From Plasmodium malariae (Eukaryota; Apicomplexa; Aconoidasida; Haemosporida; Plasmodiidae), in NCBI RefSeq assembly GCF_900090045.1, contig NC_041783.1:1199501-1263500 (forward strand): 64,000 nt of DNA, written 5' to 3'. The first letter of the stretch is position 1. Every line of letters begins with the position of its first letter. Position numbers and translations under genes: made by a program. Of the stretch, positions 24,335 to 45,805 are shown in pieces. Below the pieces are notes generated by a model. That model was not told the origin of the DNA, searched no databases, and worked only from the letters and a program-made list of their open reading frames with translations.

Positions 24335-24778
24335 TTTTATATGAACATGATCCATGTGTATGAAACTCCTTTTTCTCTTTTCTTTTTTTTTATTACGTGT
24401 TCATATGCTGTTGTTTTAATCGTCTTCATATGAAGGAGGAAAGGTGCCCCCTTACCCCCCCATTTTTTCCTTTTTTCGTAATTTAACTTATTAATCACGT
24501 TATTATTTGGGTGCATATCCCCCTATGGGCGTGCACGAATAAACACGTTTCCATACCTTCGTACTTACACAAGATACGTGCGTATACGAATGCTTCAAAC
24601 GAACTACTCTTTCCCCCCCCCACCCACATTTTGAATGTTTAACTCGAATTGTGTGTACGTAAAATAAAAAAGTAACCCGTAATAATGGTACACCGAGATG
24701 TTCCTGCTTGCCATATGTATAGGGATAATACATGATCATAAAAGTAAGGCAAAAAAAAAAAAAAAAAAGCAAAAAGGG

Positions 24779-24925
24779 CAAAAAAGAACAAAAAAGCACA
24801 AATGAACAAAAGAACAAAAAAGCACAAATGAACAAAAGAACAAAAAAGCACAAATGAACAAAAGAACAAAAAAGCACAAATGAACAAAAGAACAAAAAAG
24901 CAAAAATGAACAAATGAACAAAATG
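24779..24925. repeat. 26-bp minisatellite A
   Basis: About five copies of a 26-bp unit, gaacaaaaaagcacaaatga followed by acaaaa. The edges are degenerate. It lies in the convergent intergenic region about 450 bases after the WD-repeat stop. Confidence 0.9.
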
Positions 24926-25175
24926 GGCATCTGTTGGTAAAACCCCCGTACGTCGAAAAAATTGCAAGTTTATCGAAATAAAATCGTCGTAAACATTTAC
25001 GTATACGTAGCCGGGGACCCCTGCAGCACTGTTAGCTGTTTCGTTTTTTAAAATATTTCATATATATTATATTTCTTCCGCTAATAACTAAAAAACTGTG
25101 TTCTTACTGGTAAATGCATGAAAAATATTCAGGGAGTTTGAAGTGTAATTTTAAGAAGTTTTATCACAAAAAACA

Positions 25176-25400
25176 GAAATAAACAAAATAAGAAAAATAG
25201 CAAAATGAACAAAATAAGAAAAATAGCAAAATGAACAAAATAAGAAAAATAGCAAAATGAACAAAATAAGAAAAATAGCAAAATGAACAAAATAAGAAAA
25301 ATAGCAAAATGAACAAAATGAAAATTAGCAAAATGAACGAAATGAAAATTAGCAAAATGAACAAAATGAGCAAAATAAGCAAAATGAACGAAGTGAGCAA
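25176..25400. repeat. 26-bp minisatellite B
   Basis: About five copies of a 26-bp unit (gcaaaatgaacaaaataaga followed by aaaata), then shorter diverged units around gcaaaatgaac. It shares the gcaaaatgaacaaaa core and exact period with array A, about 250 bases away. Confidence 0.9.
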
Positions 25401-25425
25401 AATAAACAATTAACGAAAAGATTGC

Positions 25426-25456
<31 letters not shown>

Positions 25457-25991
25457 TTGAAAACTACAAAATAACGACAGAAAAAAGGGTGTTTATTATG
25501 CATGAACGCATATTGTGAACACACTACTATAATAAACATTAAAAAAAAGGAGATATGGAAAAATTGCAAAATTGCAAAATGCAGACTTTGTTGTATTAAC
25601 AAAAATTAAGGTGCATATATTATAAGGGGGGGAATACATCATTATATCTGCTCTTCCCTTTTATATTCCCTCTCCCAGGCTCCATTTTGCTTCCCTCTCG
25701 TTTATATATATACTTATATAATACATATAAAAGATTAAAAAAAACAAAAAATGGGACTTTCTTTTTTTCTTTTCAATATAATACAGGTAAAAACATATAT
25801 AATATATAATATGCCCAAACAGCAATAAAATATTAATATACGCAAATCACGTGAAAAAAAACTACTGGGACAGAAAAAAAAATTTACGTTTCTTTTTACC
25901 CACGAATGTTTGTGCATGTTTATGGAAAAGACAACACCTAGTCTTCTCCCACCCCCTCTTCTCCACACACACACATATACACATATATCAC

Positions 25992-34577
<8,586 letters not shown>

Positions 34578-34922
34578 TATTCCAACAAAATAATTTACGT
34601 ATTTTTTATTATCAGTAGATATTACTTATGTGCACCGGAAAAATCGAGAAAGGCGTTCTTGTTTTCCTGCCACCTCTAAGAAGCGCATATATATATATAT
34701 ATATATGCGTCAAGATATATAAGTCCGAATTAATAGAAAAGGAGGAGGGGGAAAAAAACCATCATCTGATATTATATCAGACGAGTGGTGCAAACAGTAC
34801 AAAATATATTCGTATTTGCAATGTGTGCGCAAAATATGTTCAGAAATTTTGTTTCAAAGAGTTTTCGAGAAGTGCCCTTCTTTGCCTCTGCTTCTCCCCT
34901 TCAACTTTTTTGCGTCTATTTT

Positions 34923-34954
<32 letters not shown>

Positions 34955-37214
34955 CTATGTATATGTATATTTTTCTCTTCTAAATTGGTTGATAAAACTT
35001 CAATATGTACATACATATATGTATACCTACATAATATGCATGCAACTTATATATATATATATATACAATATGTACAAGTGCACATACAGCATATGTATTG
35101 CTAAAACTCAATGTCCTAAAAAAGGGAGTTGTGCTTACTCAGCAGTTTCATATATGTATAGTACATGTATGTATATATACAATATTCTTACGAGATCGTT
35201 TAGAGCGGTTATATAGAACAAATTATGTAATAAAAATGAGTTATATACAAATGAGACAAAATATGGAAAAGTAAGTTAAAACGGAACAAGAATGAATAAT
35301 AAAGTAGTCAACGTTAATATGTGCTTTACAAATTTTCAAAATTACGGTTAACGGTAAAAATATATATAACAATCATTTATAATGCTAAAAGCACCTCAAC
35401 ATTGTAAAAAAAAAAAAAAAAAAAGAAAAAAAAAGAGCCATATGTATCCATCGACACAACTCATGCGTTTTCGCATATATAAACATAACGTGCAAAACTA
35501 ACAGGTGTAGTTATATATTATATATATATAAATATACGTGCTACGTATACGTGGTAAATTAAATAATATTATTATATGTAAATTCAAATTAATTATGAAC
35601 AGCGCTTAATAAGACTTTTATTCATATACAAATTAATTTTAACGTTTCATTTAACAGTCTGTCGACTATAATGAATCAAGTTCTTCTGTTACCTTTATTT
35701 TATTGCAGCAAAAAAAAAAAAAAAAAAAAAAGGATAACATTCTACATACTAAAAAATTTCCAAATTTTTAAAGATAAAATTTCTACTAAATATATTAATA
35801 CACTTACAATATTTCTATAAATATATACATAAAATATATAATATTATATATAGGTTACATGGATTTAATATAAAAATAGGTCATAAAAAAAAAAAAAATT
35901 AAAAACTAATAAACAACATCATAAATGTTATTGTATTATAGAAAAATTAAACTAAATAAAAAGATTCGTAACGTAGAGAAAAAAAAAAAAAATTAAGCGG
36001 ATTGTAATAACTATTAAAAAGATACATAAAAAAGGTCAAAAAAAAGATAAATCAAGTAAATATAAAAATATTAATGAAATATAACTATCTATATCTATAT
36101 ATATATGTAACATTTTTACAAAAAAGGAGGAACTTAAAAAATTAAAAAGTAAATATACATTATTAAACATACATGTATAGTATAACATATATAGAAAAAT
36201 TAAAAAAAGAACATAATTTAGAGAAAAAGGCAAATTATGTGGAATTAATTTCTATAGAATAGATATATAAAAATAGGTAAAAAAAAATATATATTAATAA
36301 ACTATTAGTATATTCTATATATCATATATAAATAACTAGTATATGATGATAAATATGTTGCATATGTATATAAACATTATATACTAGTATACACATAAAT
36401 AATGTATTCAGTTTTATTAAATAGCTAAAAAAAAAATTTCAAAAAAAACTTATTTCAAATAAAAAAATAGCATTTCACCACGTGATTTTTTCAGAAGGGT
36501 ACATAATAAGAAAAAAAAAAAACAAATAATTAAATAAGGTAATTATATTAAGTTAATAAAAAAAATTAACAATACTTTTCTAATAATTTTTTCAGTTATA
36601 ATTGTAACATTAAGTAGTTTTTTTATATTTTATATATATTTTTATTTATTTTTATTATTTTTTTTATTTTCAAAGTTAAAATTTTGCCGTAAATTTTTTT
36701 TTTCATATTTTTCTGATGACTTTATATAATTTTACTCCATTTTGAGGCGCATTATTTTTTTTTCCATTTTTTGAAAGCAATTATTCTTTTAACTTATTTT
36801 GCTATAAAACTGTTGATCCTCATTTGGGCTCCCATTTTCTTCCCCATCTTATCTCCCATTTTCTTACCCATTTTGGTTGTTATTTTGGCTCCCATTTTCT
36901 TCCCCATTTTTGGCTTCCATTTTTCTACCCCATTTTTGGCTTCCATTTTTCTACCCCATTTTTGGCTCCCATTTTCTTCCCCATTTTCTTCCCCATTTTT
37001 GGCTTCCATTTTTCTACCCCATTTTTGGCTTCCATTTTTCTACCCCATTTTTGGCTTCCATTTTCTACCCCATTTTGGCTTCCATTTTTCTACCCCATTT
37101 TTGGCTCCCATTTTCTTCCCCATTTTTGGCTTCCATTTTTCTACCCCATTTTTGGCTTCCATTTTTCTACCCCATTTTGGCTCTTATTTTTCCTTTTTTT
37201 TTTTTTTTTTTTTT
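34578..37214. other. Lipase upstream region
   Basis: This is the 5' region of the lipase gene and the 3' flank of the secreted-protein gene. It contains TA runs near 34688-34706 and 34929-34955 and poly-A at 35407-35424, 35710-35731 and 35887-35900. The flank minisatellite at 36822-37190 closes it. No exon is supported. Confidence 0.5.
36822..37190. repeat. 25-26 bp minisatellite just 3' of the secreted-protein gene
   Basis: About thirteen copies of a 25-26 bp unit (ttttggcttccatttttcta plus cccca), interleaved with a variant using ggctcccattttcttcccca. It starts about 25 bases beyond the stop at 37215, separated from it by a T-run, so it likely lies in the 3' UTR. Phase drifts because units are 24-26 bp. 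Confidence 0.93.
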
Positions 37215-39005
37215 TTATACATAAGAGGGTAGAATGGACCAGTCGTCCTCGAGGGATGAAAAATAATTAGAGATTTGTTCATTGCTTGTCAATGACACAT
37301 CTTGGGAGTTAGCCTTTTTAAAATTAGAAAGAAAATGTAAAAGGCATTCTGAGGCAAATTTAATAGCATCATGTTCAACAATTTGGTCATAATTAAAAAT
37401 TTCGAATAAGATAGCCTCATCTTTGTTCGCTGTTAGGACGATATTTGTATTGTTAAAATCAGCAACAGTATTATTATTAACATTCATATTATTAACATTC
37501 ATATTATTAACATTCATATTATTATTATTATTTTTATTAATATTATTAACACTCATATTATTATTAACATTCATATTATTAATATTCATATTATTAATAT
37601 TACTATCAGTATTCGTATTAGTATTATTATTATCAATATTCATATTAGTATTATTATTATTATTAATATTCATATTCATATTATTATTAATATTCATATT
37701 ATTATTAATATTCATATTGTTATTATTATTATTAAAATTCAAATTATTATTATTATTGTAATTAACATTATTTTTAACATTATTTTTAACATTATTTTTA
37801 ACATTATTTTTAACATTATTATTAACATTATTATTAACATTAATATTAACCTTATTATTAACATTATTATTAACATTATTATTAACATTATTATTAACAT
37901 TATTATTAACATTATTATTAACATTATTATTAACATTATTATTAACATTATTATTAACATTATTAATATTAACCTTATTTTTAATATGATTATTACCATT
38001 ACTATTAATGTCATTATGTATACATTCAGATAGGGAGATATTCGTGCTCTGCATATAATTCATCGCCAATGATTTATATAATAAATTATTATTATGGTTT
38101 TTATTACGAAAATTCTTCTCATTTTCAGTGTTAACTTTGTTTTTTAAGTTATATTTAACACTATCATCTTTATCGTTGTCTGTTGTACTTGTGCTATAAC
38201 TACTATTATCAGAAAGTAGGAGCATATCTTTTGCTATATTATATTTATGTAAATTTTCTTCATTCATTTCCTTAACCTTTAATTCTTTTTTATTTCCTTG
38301 AGGTGTTAATAATTTGGGGTCTTTTATCTTTCCATTTTTGGGAAGTACTTTCTTTTTTTTTTTTTTCTTCTTAAGCATCACTGTAGTTTGAGATTTACTT
38401 TTTTTTTTTGTTGTTACGTTATTATTATTACTATTATTATCATTACCTTGAAAACTCTTTTCCTCATTTGCAGTAGTATCCTCCTCAGCTGTTTTTACGA
38501 AAAAGCATGTTTCTTTTTCATTTTCAATTTTTAATTTCTGATCACTAGTTTTTATAATTATATTTCCATTCTCTTCTTTTTCATTAGTTATATAGTTAAT
38601 TAATTTATTTACAACTTTATTATAATCTGAATTGTCAACTCCTTTTTTTTTTTTTTTATCAAAATAAAACTGTTTGCTTAACCCGCTAAAATATTTTCCG
38701 CTTTCTTTTTCTTTTATAAGAACTAATTTTGTTCCTTTTTTCGTTTCGTATATTTCTTCAAATATATAACTACACTTTCGACATTTAGCTATTTCCAAAT
38801 TATTCTTATTGTTACCTACTGTTACACTGTAGCCATAAAATTTATTAAATGGTCCTACATAAATCAGATGTTTTGCGTCCTCTTCATTTATCAGAAAGAT
38901 TCCTCTTGTTTCGTTCTTGTAAGAAAGCAAGCTTGTAAAAAGGTAGAAAAAAAATGCACATATGTTTATGCATTTGAAAAAAAATTTCTTTTGTGTTCCG
39001 TACAC
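37215..39005 (-). CDS. Secreted Asn-rich protein, unknown function; first exon missing
   Basis: I do not recognise a family. The open frame has an N-terminal hydrophobic core (KFFFKCINICAFFFYLFTSLLS) that looks like a signal peptide. A conserved-looking region follows (GIFLINEEDAKHLIYVGPFNKFYGYSVTVG..., CRKC, LVLIKEKESGKYFSGLS, about 35-115). Then come Lys- and Asn-rich low complexity, including long NNV/NMN runs, and a compact C-terminal region (NKDEAILFEIF, FASECLLHFLSNF, DDWSILPSYV). The start is unresolved. No ATG precedes the hydrophobic segment in this frame, and the frame is closed by a TGA just upstream of 39005. The initiator must therefore come from an upstream exon. One possibility is a start-codon-only exon ending ATG|GTAACA near 39157-39159, spliced to the AAA at about 38986. 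It probably enters the secretory pathway, by inference from the leader. Confidence 0.72.
   Translation of the reverse strand: MYGTQKKFFFKCINICAFFFYLFTSLLSYKNETRGIFLINEEDAKHLIYVGPFNKFYGYSVTVGNNKNNLEIAKCRKCSYIFEEIYETKKGTKLVLIKEKESGKYFSGLSKQFYFDKKKKKGVDNSDYNKVVNKLINYITNEKEENGNIIIKTSDQKLKIENEKETCFFVKTAEEDTTANEEKSFQGNDNNSNNNNVTTKKKSKSQTTVMLKKKKKKKKVLPKNGKIKDPKLLTPQGNKKELKVKEMNEENLHKYNIAKDMLLLSDNSSYSTSTTDNDKDDSVKYNLKNKVNTENEKNFRNKNHNNNLLYKSLAMNYMQSTNISLSECIHNDINSNGNNHIKNKVNINNVNNNVNNNVNNNVNNNVNNNVNNNVNNNVNNNVNNKVNINVNNNVNNNVKNNVKNNVKNNVKNNVNYNNNNNLNFNNNNNNMNINNNMNINNNMNMNINNNNNTNMNIDNNNTNTNTDSNINNMNINNMNVNNNMSVNNINKNNNNNMNVNNMNVNNMNVNNNTVADFNNTNIVLTANKDEAILFEIFNYDQIVEHDAIKFASECLLHFLSNFKKANSQDVSLTSNEQISNYFSSLEDDWSILPSYV
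37740..37980 (-). repeat. NNVN repeat tract in the secreted protein
   Basis: A 12-bp unit (attattaacatt on the + strand) encodes NNVN tetrapeptides about fifteen times. It is flanked by NMN/NNNM variants up to 37480. The tract is in frame and expands the middle of the protein. Confidence 0.9.
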
Positions 39006-39583
39006 ATTTCAAATTGCAAATACGTAAATACATTTCACATTGCGGTTTATAAAAAAAAATGTTATATTACAAATTCGTAAAAACATTTTTTATTATATGT
39101 TCATAAAAAAAAATTTCACATTACAAATTCGTAAAAACATTTCATGCTTGTTACCATTTTTTCGCACTTTCTTCCTTCACGTCTAAGAACTTCCAAATGA
39201 ATATGAAAAAAGAATTAAAATTAAATATAATAAAATAAAACACAGTAAAATAACGTAAAATTAAACAAAATAATTGAAAATAAAATATTATAAAAATAAA
39301 ATAAAATTATAAAAATAAAATAAAATTATAAAAATAAAATAAAATTATAAAAATAAAATAAAATTATAAAAATAAAATAAAATTATAAAAATAAAGTTAT
39401 TACAATGAAGTTATTACAATGAAGTTATTACAATGAAGTTATCAAAATAAAGTTTTAAAAACGAGTGACGTGTATTTTTTAAAATTAAACAAAATTTACA
39501 TCGATTTAGATAAGGATTTTAATACGAGTATTTAAAATACAAAGTAAAATAAAAACGATATATAAAACAGCTTCATTTATTAC

Positions 39584-41831
39584 CAAACCAGTGTCATAGG
39601 CAGTTATAAACCGATGATTTTTGTTCCCACTATATAGGTAGGCGTCCCGCATTTTTAGCATAGTTTTGCATAAGTCAACATAACCAAACCACAACTACAG
39701 AAAAAAAATAGTAAAACATTTATATATATATATACATACATACATACATACATGCATGCATGTGTACATACATAATTATATAATACAAATGAACACACAT
39801 CAACGTTTCCTCCCTATTTAGTGAAAAGTTCTTGCATTTACTGTTTTTAAAAGCAAGGATTGCGGATGTCCCTCAAAGTGCAAGTCATCTCTTTCCTTTA
39901 TTTTTCTTTTAATTATTAATTTAGCTAGTTTCTGTAAAATAAATATATAAAAAAAAAAAAAAAGAAAAAAAATTTATAATGTATATTCATCCATAAAACG
40001 AATAATAACTGGAATTGTAACATAGGGAATGAAGATAATAAAAAGTCTATAGAAATCTTTGTTAATAGTAAAAAAAAGTGCACTTTATATGAATCCCTTA
40101 CTTCATGTAAGTCACTCTCGATATTGTCCATTTCACATTTTTTGCTCTCTCGTATTTTGTTCAACTCTTTTTTGTAGCTTTTCAAGGATAAATTCTCATT
40201 CTAAAAAGGGGTAAAGAAAAACGAATAAAATGAAATAATTTATATAAAATAAAACAAAATTAGTGGAGCAAAACAAAACAAAGTTAATGGAGAAAAATAA
40301 AACAAAGTTAATACAATAAAACAGAATAAACACTGCAATAATTCGTAATTCAAATTTGCATCGTTTGTATGAACGTTGACTTAGGTAAAAAGTTACTCTA
40401 TGAGCATACAAACAAGTACGTACAAACACATACAAGTGTTTGTGTTTACCTGAAATAATACCAGTTCGCTTTCTTTCTCTTTTAATTTATTATACAAAAT
40501 CTGCACACAATTAAACAAGCAAATTAGAACATTATCCAATATGCACAGTGATACATAAATATTACATATGCTTGTATGTATATATGTATGGACACATATA
40601 TCATATGCGTAAATGACAAACTTGAATAATGGAGTCCCTCTTAAGAACTTCCTTCTGTTTATTGACCACTTCTTCCTAAAATAAAAGAAAAGAAATCTCA
40701 TTATTGTTAAAAATATTATAAAAAAATATATTCATATGTTTCGATATAATTTGTACGATATATTACTTTCAGTTGGTTATTCTTTATTTTTTCGCTAGCC
40801 AATTCCTTCTAATAAAATAGGAGTAAAAAAAAAAAAAAAAAAAAAAAAGACGTTAATAAAAAAATAATCTTCAAAATTATGAAACTTTTTTGCACCATAT
40901 TTTTACATGCTGTGTACTTTTATTTCCTGTAATTTGAGATCTAAGCTCTTGATCTTGTCCTATCGAAGAAAAAAAAAAAAAGATATGTGCATCTATATTT
41001 ATGTACGCGTAAATATAAATCAAAATAGAAGTGTACATAAATAAATGTATACATAGATATATACATAGGTATATGTGTAGGTGTACATATAAGTGTATGT
41101 ATAAGTACATGTATAAGTATGTGTATAAGTATATATATATAAGTATATTTATAAGTATAGATGTAGGAATAAATATGTATATATGTATATGTACAATAGG
41201 CACATTTGCTACCGAATTTTCTGCCGTAAGTTCATCAACTTCTTTCTGTAAATTGCCATATTTTATAATAATTTTTTTTAAGTTATTTTCTTGTCGTTCC
41301 CTGTCCTTTTCTAATTCATCTTTATTTATCTGTATATGTTCCTTTTCTTTTTCTATCTGGTCTTTATTTTTCTGAATTTGTTCCTTTTCCTTTAACAACT
41401 CCTCCTTATATTTATCAATTTCTTCTTTTTCTTTACCTAATTTTTCTTGCTCTTTTTTTAATTCTTCTTTTTCTTTAGCTAATTGTTTCAATTCAACTTT
41501 TATTTTATTTTGCTCGTTTTTGACTATGTCCATATCTAGTCCAAGCATCTTTTTCTCTGCCTGATTTACAGGGGGAAAAAAATAAATAAATAAAAATAAA
41601 ATAATAAACAGAGAAAAATGTAAAACGTAAAATGTAAAAAGCAAAATGCAGAAAGAAAAATGTAATTCCATATAAGTATTATTAAATTTTAATAGTATCA
41701 ATTTATATCTGGCCCCAATTAAATCTGTATTACCTTTAAATTTGAAATTTCATTATTTAAGTTTTCAATGATGTTGTTTTTATGCTATTATACGGGAAGA
41801 ACAAATACAAACAAGGTAAATATAAAAGGAT

Positions 41832-41890
<59 letters not shown>

Positions 41891-43478
41891 CACTTATACA
41901 CATGTCGAAGTGATATATGCAAAATGCAAATTACTTCATTAAGTTTGTGTAGCTCTTGACGTTCTGTTTTCATATGGTCTAACTGTTCCTATAATTATAC
42001 GCAAATGATATTCAAGTATGAAAAAAAAAAAAAAAGTGTGCAACCAATTAGGGGTAATTATAATATAAATGAACTAATAATAATTCGAAACGAAAAGAAA
42101 ATAAGAAATATATATTACATTAAACTTATCGATCTGCGAATAAAGATTCGAAATTTCTTCTTGTATTTCTTTTAATTCCTCCTAAATGGATCCAAAAGGG
42201 AAATATATAGATGTACGCAGATGCAAAAGTAGATGTACAAGTAGAGGTATATGCAGAAGTACATGTAGCAGTAGATTCACGATGCTAAATTAATGATAGA
42301 CAATATTATATATCTATATATATATATATTGGGTTTTGGAAAGGGAGGAGGATATACAGATATGAATAGACCCACAACTTCTCATACCTTATGCACTTCC
42401 TTTTGGGATGCCGAATTTTCGTTAATTTCATAAATAGCTTTTTCATAGTTATTAACGTCTTCCTCTAATTTACACTTTTCTTCTAATAACTCTTGAAAAT
42501 TAACCTATATATTGCAAAAAAAAAAAAAAAATTAAAATAAAATAATATTAAAAATATAATATAAAAAGAATATAAAAAGAAAAAAAAAATCATGTAAATT
42601 AAACTTGTATTTATATTTTTATTTATTTTCATTACTCTTAAATCCATGTATTCATTTTCCTTTTCCTTTATTATCTCATCTAATTTTCGTATCTCCTCTT
42701 CATAATTCTTAAAAATTAAAATTTTCATATGTTATTTGTATATATATATGCATATAGACGTATACATATATACAAACACGCTTATACTATTGCACTTAGT
42801 TTTTACATACATATGTATATAATTTGAAAATGATCGATTTAAATAGTTGTCTAAATAAATTATATACTATTGTACTACGTGTAATTTTCATGTTATCTAT
42901 TCTTCTATATATTTTACACAATTTGTTATACAAATCTTTTCAATTTTTGTACTATTCATTTTTTAACTTTAAATATATATATGCTGCTTTTTACTGAGTC
43001 GTACGTTTATGTACGTATATATATATACATGTAAACATGGTTATTATTATATATGTATTGTGATATGTTAAACTACATTATTGTTCTACTGTAGTACTAT
43101 CCTTCTATTTTGTCTTTCTTGTTACATTTGCAGTTTCATCCAACTTTGTTTTTGTCATGATATATGAGCCCTAAATGTTGTAAATAAAAAAAGAAAAAAA
43201 ATAAGAGAACGGCTTAGCAATTTTATTCTTCGAGAGATCAATAAATACGTTTTGCGTAACTTTTAAAGATTGATATATATGTATTTATATATATATATAT
43301 ATATATTCATATATTTAAGCTTAATTATTTTCTTTTTTTACGTATGTTTCTCTATAGTTATTATTCAGTTCCTCATATTCCCCATTTCGCTTTTTTAATT
43401 CCTTTTCCATTTTTTTAATTTCCAGCTATAAAAAAGTAATAACAATTGAACTAAAAAGCGTGAAAAATTATCTCGTAT

Positions 43479-43520
<42 letters not shown>

Positions 43521-43664
43521 TTATTTATTCATTTATTTTAATTAATTTTTTTTTTTTATTTTGTTGTTTATAGTTCTATTTATTTTTAAAATTTTCCTAA
43601 TTCGTACAAGCAACGCATTGCTAATAGAATTGTTAATTTGTAGCTCATTTCTGCCTCTAGTCAT
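39584..43664 (-). CDS. Coiled-coil protein of at least 16 phase-0 exons
   Basis: Sixteen exons can be joined on the - strand: 43664-43608, 43425-43342, 43170-43126, 42707-42636, 42504-42388, 42181-42119, 41988-41935, 41784-41734, 41560-41213, 40959-40918, 40808-40767, 40675-40622, 40500-40450, 40200-40102, 39931-39842 and 39694-39584. Each has an AG acceptor and a GT donor (mostly GTAA/GTAT) and a length divisible by three, so every intron is in phase 0. The 460-residue product is almost all heptad-like coiled coil (EELKKEQEKLGKEKEEID..., KNKDQIEKEKEHI). The exception is a C-terminal block LWFGYVDLCKTMLKMRDAYLYSG with no heptads. I recognise no family; a scaffold or tether role is inference. 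The 3' end is uncertain: reading on gives a stop at 39506 after a hydrophobic tail, or a further exon exists near 39175. The ATG at 43664 is the best start; upstream exons are possible. Confidence 0.75.
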
Positions 43665-45708
43665 TTTACAGATCTCCTAAAGGACAAATGAATAAATAAA
43701 AGAATATATAAAATAAATAAATAATACAAAAAAAAAAAAAAATAAAATAACACAATGCCTGATGTTAATCAAGGAGTATAAATATACGTATATGTACAAG
43801 CACATGAAAGGAAGCATGCATAAATGAAATTTAAAAAAATTGGCCATGTTCTTACGGACTTTGATAAATAAACGTAGTATAAAATTTTTTTTTAGAATTA
43901 TTTGTTAATCAGAATGATTATAATTTTGCTGTATATTTATTTGTGATAAATATATTCTGAAAATGTGTATCTGACTTAATTTTAGGAAAAAAAATAATAT
44001 TCAATTATTTTTATTTAACAAGACAAAAAAAAAAAAAAATTATGATCAATTCATGTAAAATAATGAAAAGTATAGATACATCTATCTATATATAACTACA
44101 CATATGTGTATAAATTTAAAGGATATATTTGAACTGTATCTTATATTTAATTCTCTATGACATAAACGTGTTCTTTTGTTGTCATGGTAATGTTTCTTAT
44201 TTCGTTTCGTTTTATTTTGCTTTGTTTTGTTTTCATATGTTTTGTTTTAACATGTTCTATTTTGATATGTTCTATTTTGATATGTTCTGTTTTATTTTGT
44301 TATAATTTATTTTATTTTAGTATCTGTGTTACATGTTTTTTCGTGAGCATATTTTAGATATGTATTTACGTATAGTGTGTAATAATTTTTCAATTAATAA
44401 GAATGTTTCAAAAAAAAAAAAAAAAAAAAAAAATTACCCCTTAAAATTTTGTGGTTCTTACTTGTACATAAATCGAATATTTGAGAACATTTCATTTTTT
44501 TTTTTTTTGTTTTTACTGATACTTTAAATTTAGCAAGATTTTTTTTATAAATCCATTTTACATATGTTTCCTATGGTGTATATTGTTTTAACGTCTTTAA
44601 AATTACACTTGTAGAACGGGTAACATTCATATACATGTATATATGCATATATTTATACATATATATACACGTATTGTGTATATATATGAACATGTAAGTG
44701 TGTGTACGCGTGTGTTTGAGTAACAACTGTGCAAAATGTACAGTTATGTCATTTTCCTTTTCCAGAATTTTTCATTCCTTTGAAGTTAAATGTGGTTCAG
44801 TGTAAGTTATCTCAAGAGAAAAAGAAATGAGTGTGCACCATGTGCATAACTTTTTTTTTTTTTTCTTTTTCTTTTTCTTACTACACATTTTGTTGTTGTT
44901 TTTTACAAATCAGTCTACATTAACTCACTGTTAATTATTTCATTTTCTTTTTCTTTTTTTTTTTTGTTATCTATTCTTTTTGTGTCTATTTTATTAGTTT
45001 TTCTATAAAATTTTTTAACAATGTGAACAGCGCTTTTTAAACAGGAATCACCTGAACGCGAAATAATTTTTTTTTTTTTTTTATTAGTTGTTTAACAATA
45101 TACAAATCAATAAAAAATAATTTAAAAGTTTATATTTTAAAAGTTCATTGATAGTTATGTGTTTGTCCGAATTAATAATATAAGTCTATTGAAGTGTAAG
45201 ATTGCATTTCAAGTATTAATTTTTTAAAATTCTTTTATAATAGATCCTTTTTTTCAGCAATTATTATGTTTGGTAATAAATATTTTTTATTTAGATACTA
45301 ATTTTATACAAACATGGTATAATAATACCTTTTTTTTTTTTTTTTTTTTCTTCCCTCTTATCTATCTTCATTTTTACTTTTAATGTGGCTATTTAAAATT
45401 TTTACTTTAAATTTGGCTAATTATTACTTTTTAATTGTTACACGCACTTTAGTTGTTTATGTTTTAACTGTTATGAGCGTTTTAGTTGGGCATTTCTCAA
45501 CTGTTATGAGTGTTTTAGTTGCTATTTTACGTTTAATACGTACATTTTAACTGTGAATTGAAGAAATTTTTGAGATTTTGAAAATGAGAAAAGTATTTAA
45601 AATTTTCGCTAGAAATGTTACTTAAACGTTGTATGCATTTGTGTATATGTATATATGTTTATATATGTATATATTTATATATGCATATGTTTATATGTTT
45701 ATGCGTTT

Positions 45709-45805
45709 ATACATGTACATGTTTGTGTGTATATGTACATGTTTGTGTGTATATGTACATGTTTGTGTGTATATGTACATGTTTGTGTGTATATGTACAT
45801 GTTTA
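45709..45805. repeat. 20-bp minisatellite
   Basis: Five tandem copies of tgtacatgtttgtgtgtata (20 bp), flanked by looser TATG repeats. It is intergenic. Confidence 0.93.

Larger units (their letters stand above)
24335..25991. other. Convergent intergenic region with two 26-bp minisatellites
   Basis: The 3' ends of the WD-repeat gene (+) and the lipase gene (-) face each other here. The space holds two related 26-bp minisatellites (separate entries) and a small GC-rich island at 25008-25042. Poly-A lies at 24753-24770 and 25437-25457. No exon is supported. Confidence 0.6.

Noticed and set aside
36771..37270. P/F/H-rich + strand open frames
   Set aside because: Shadows of the minisatellite beyond the secreted-protein stop codon.
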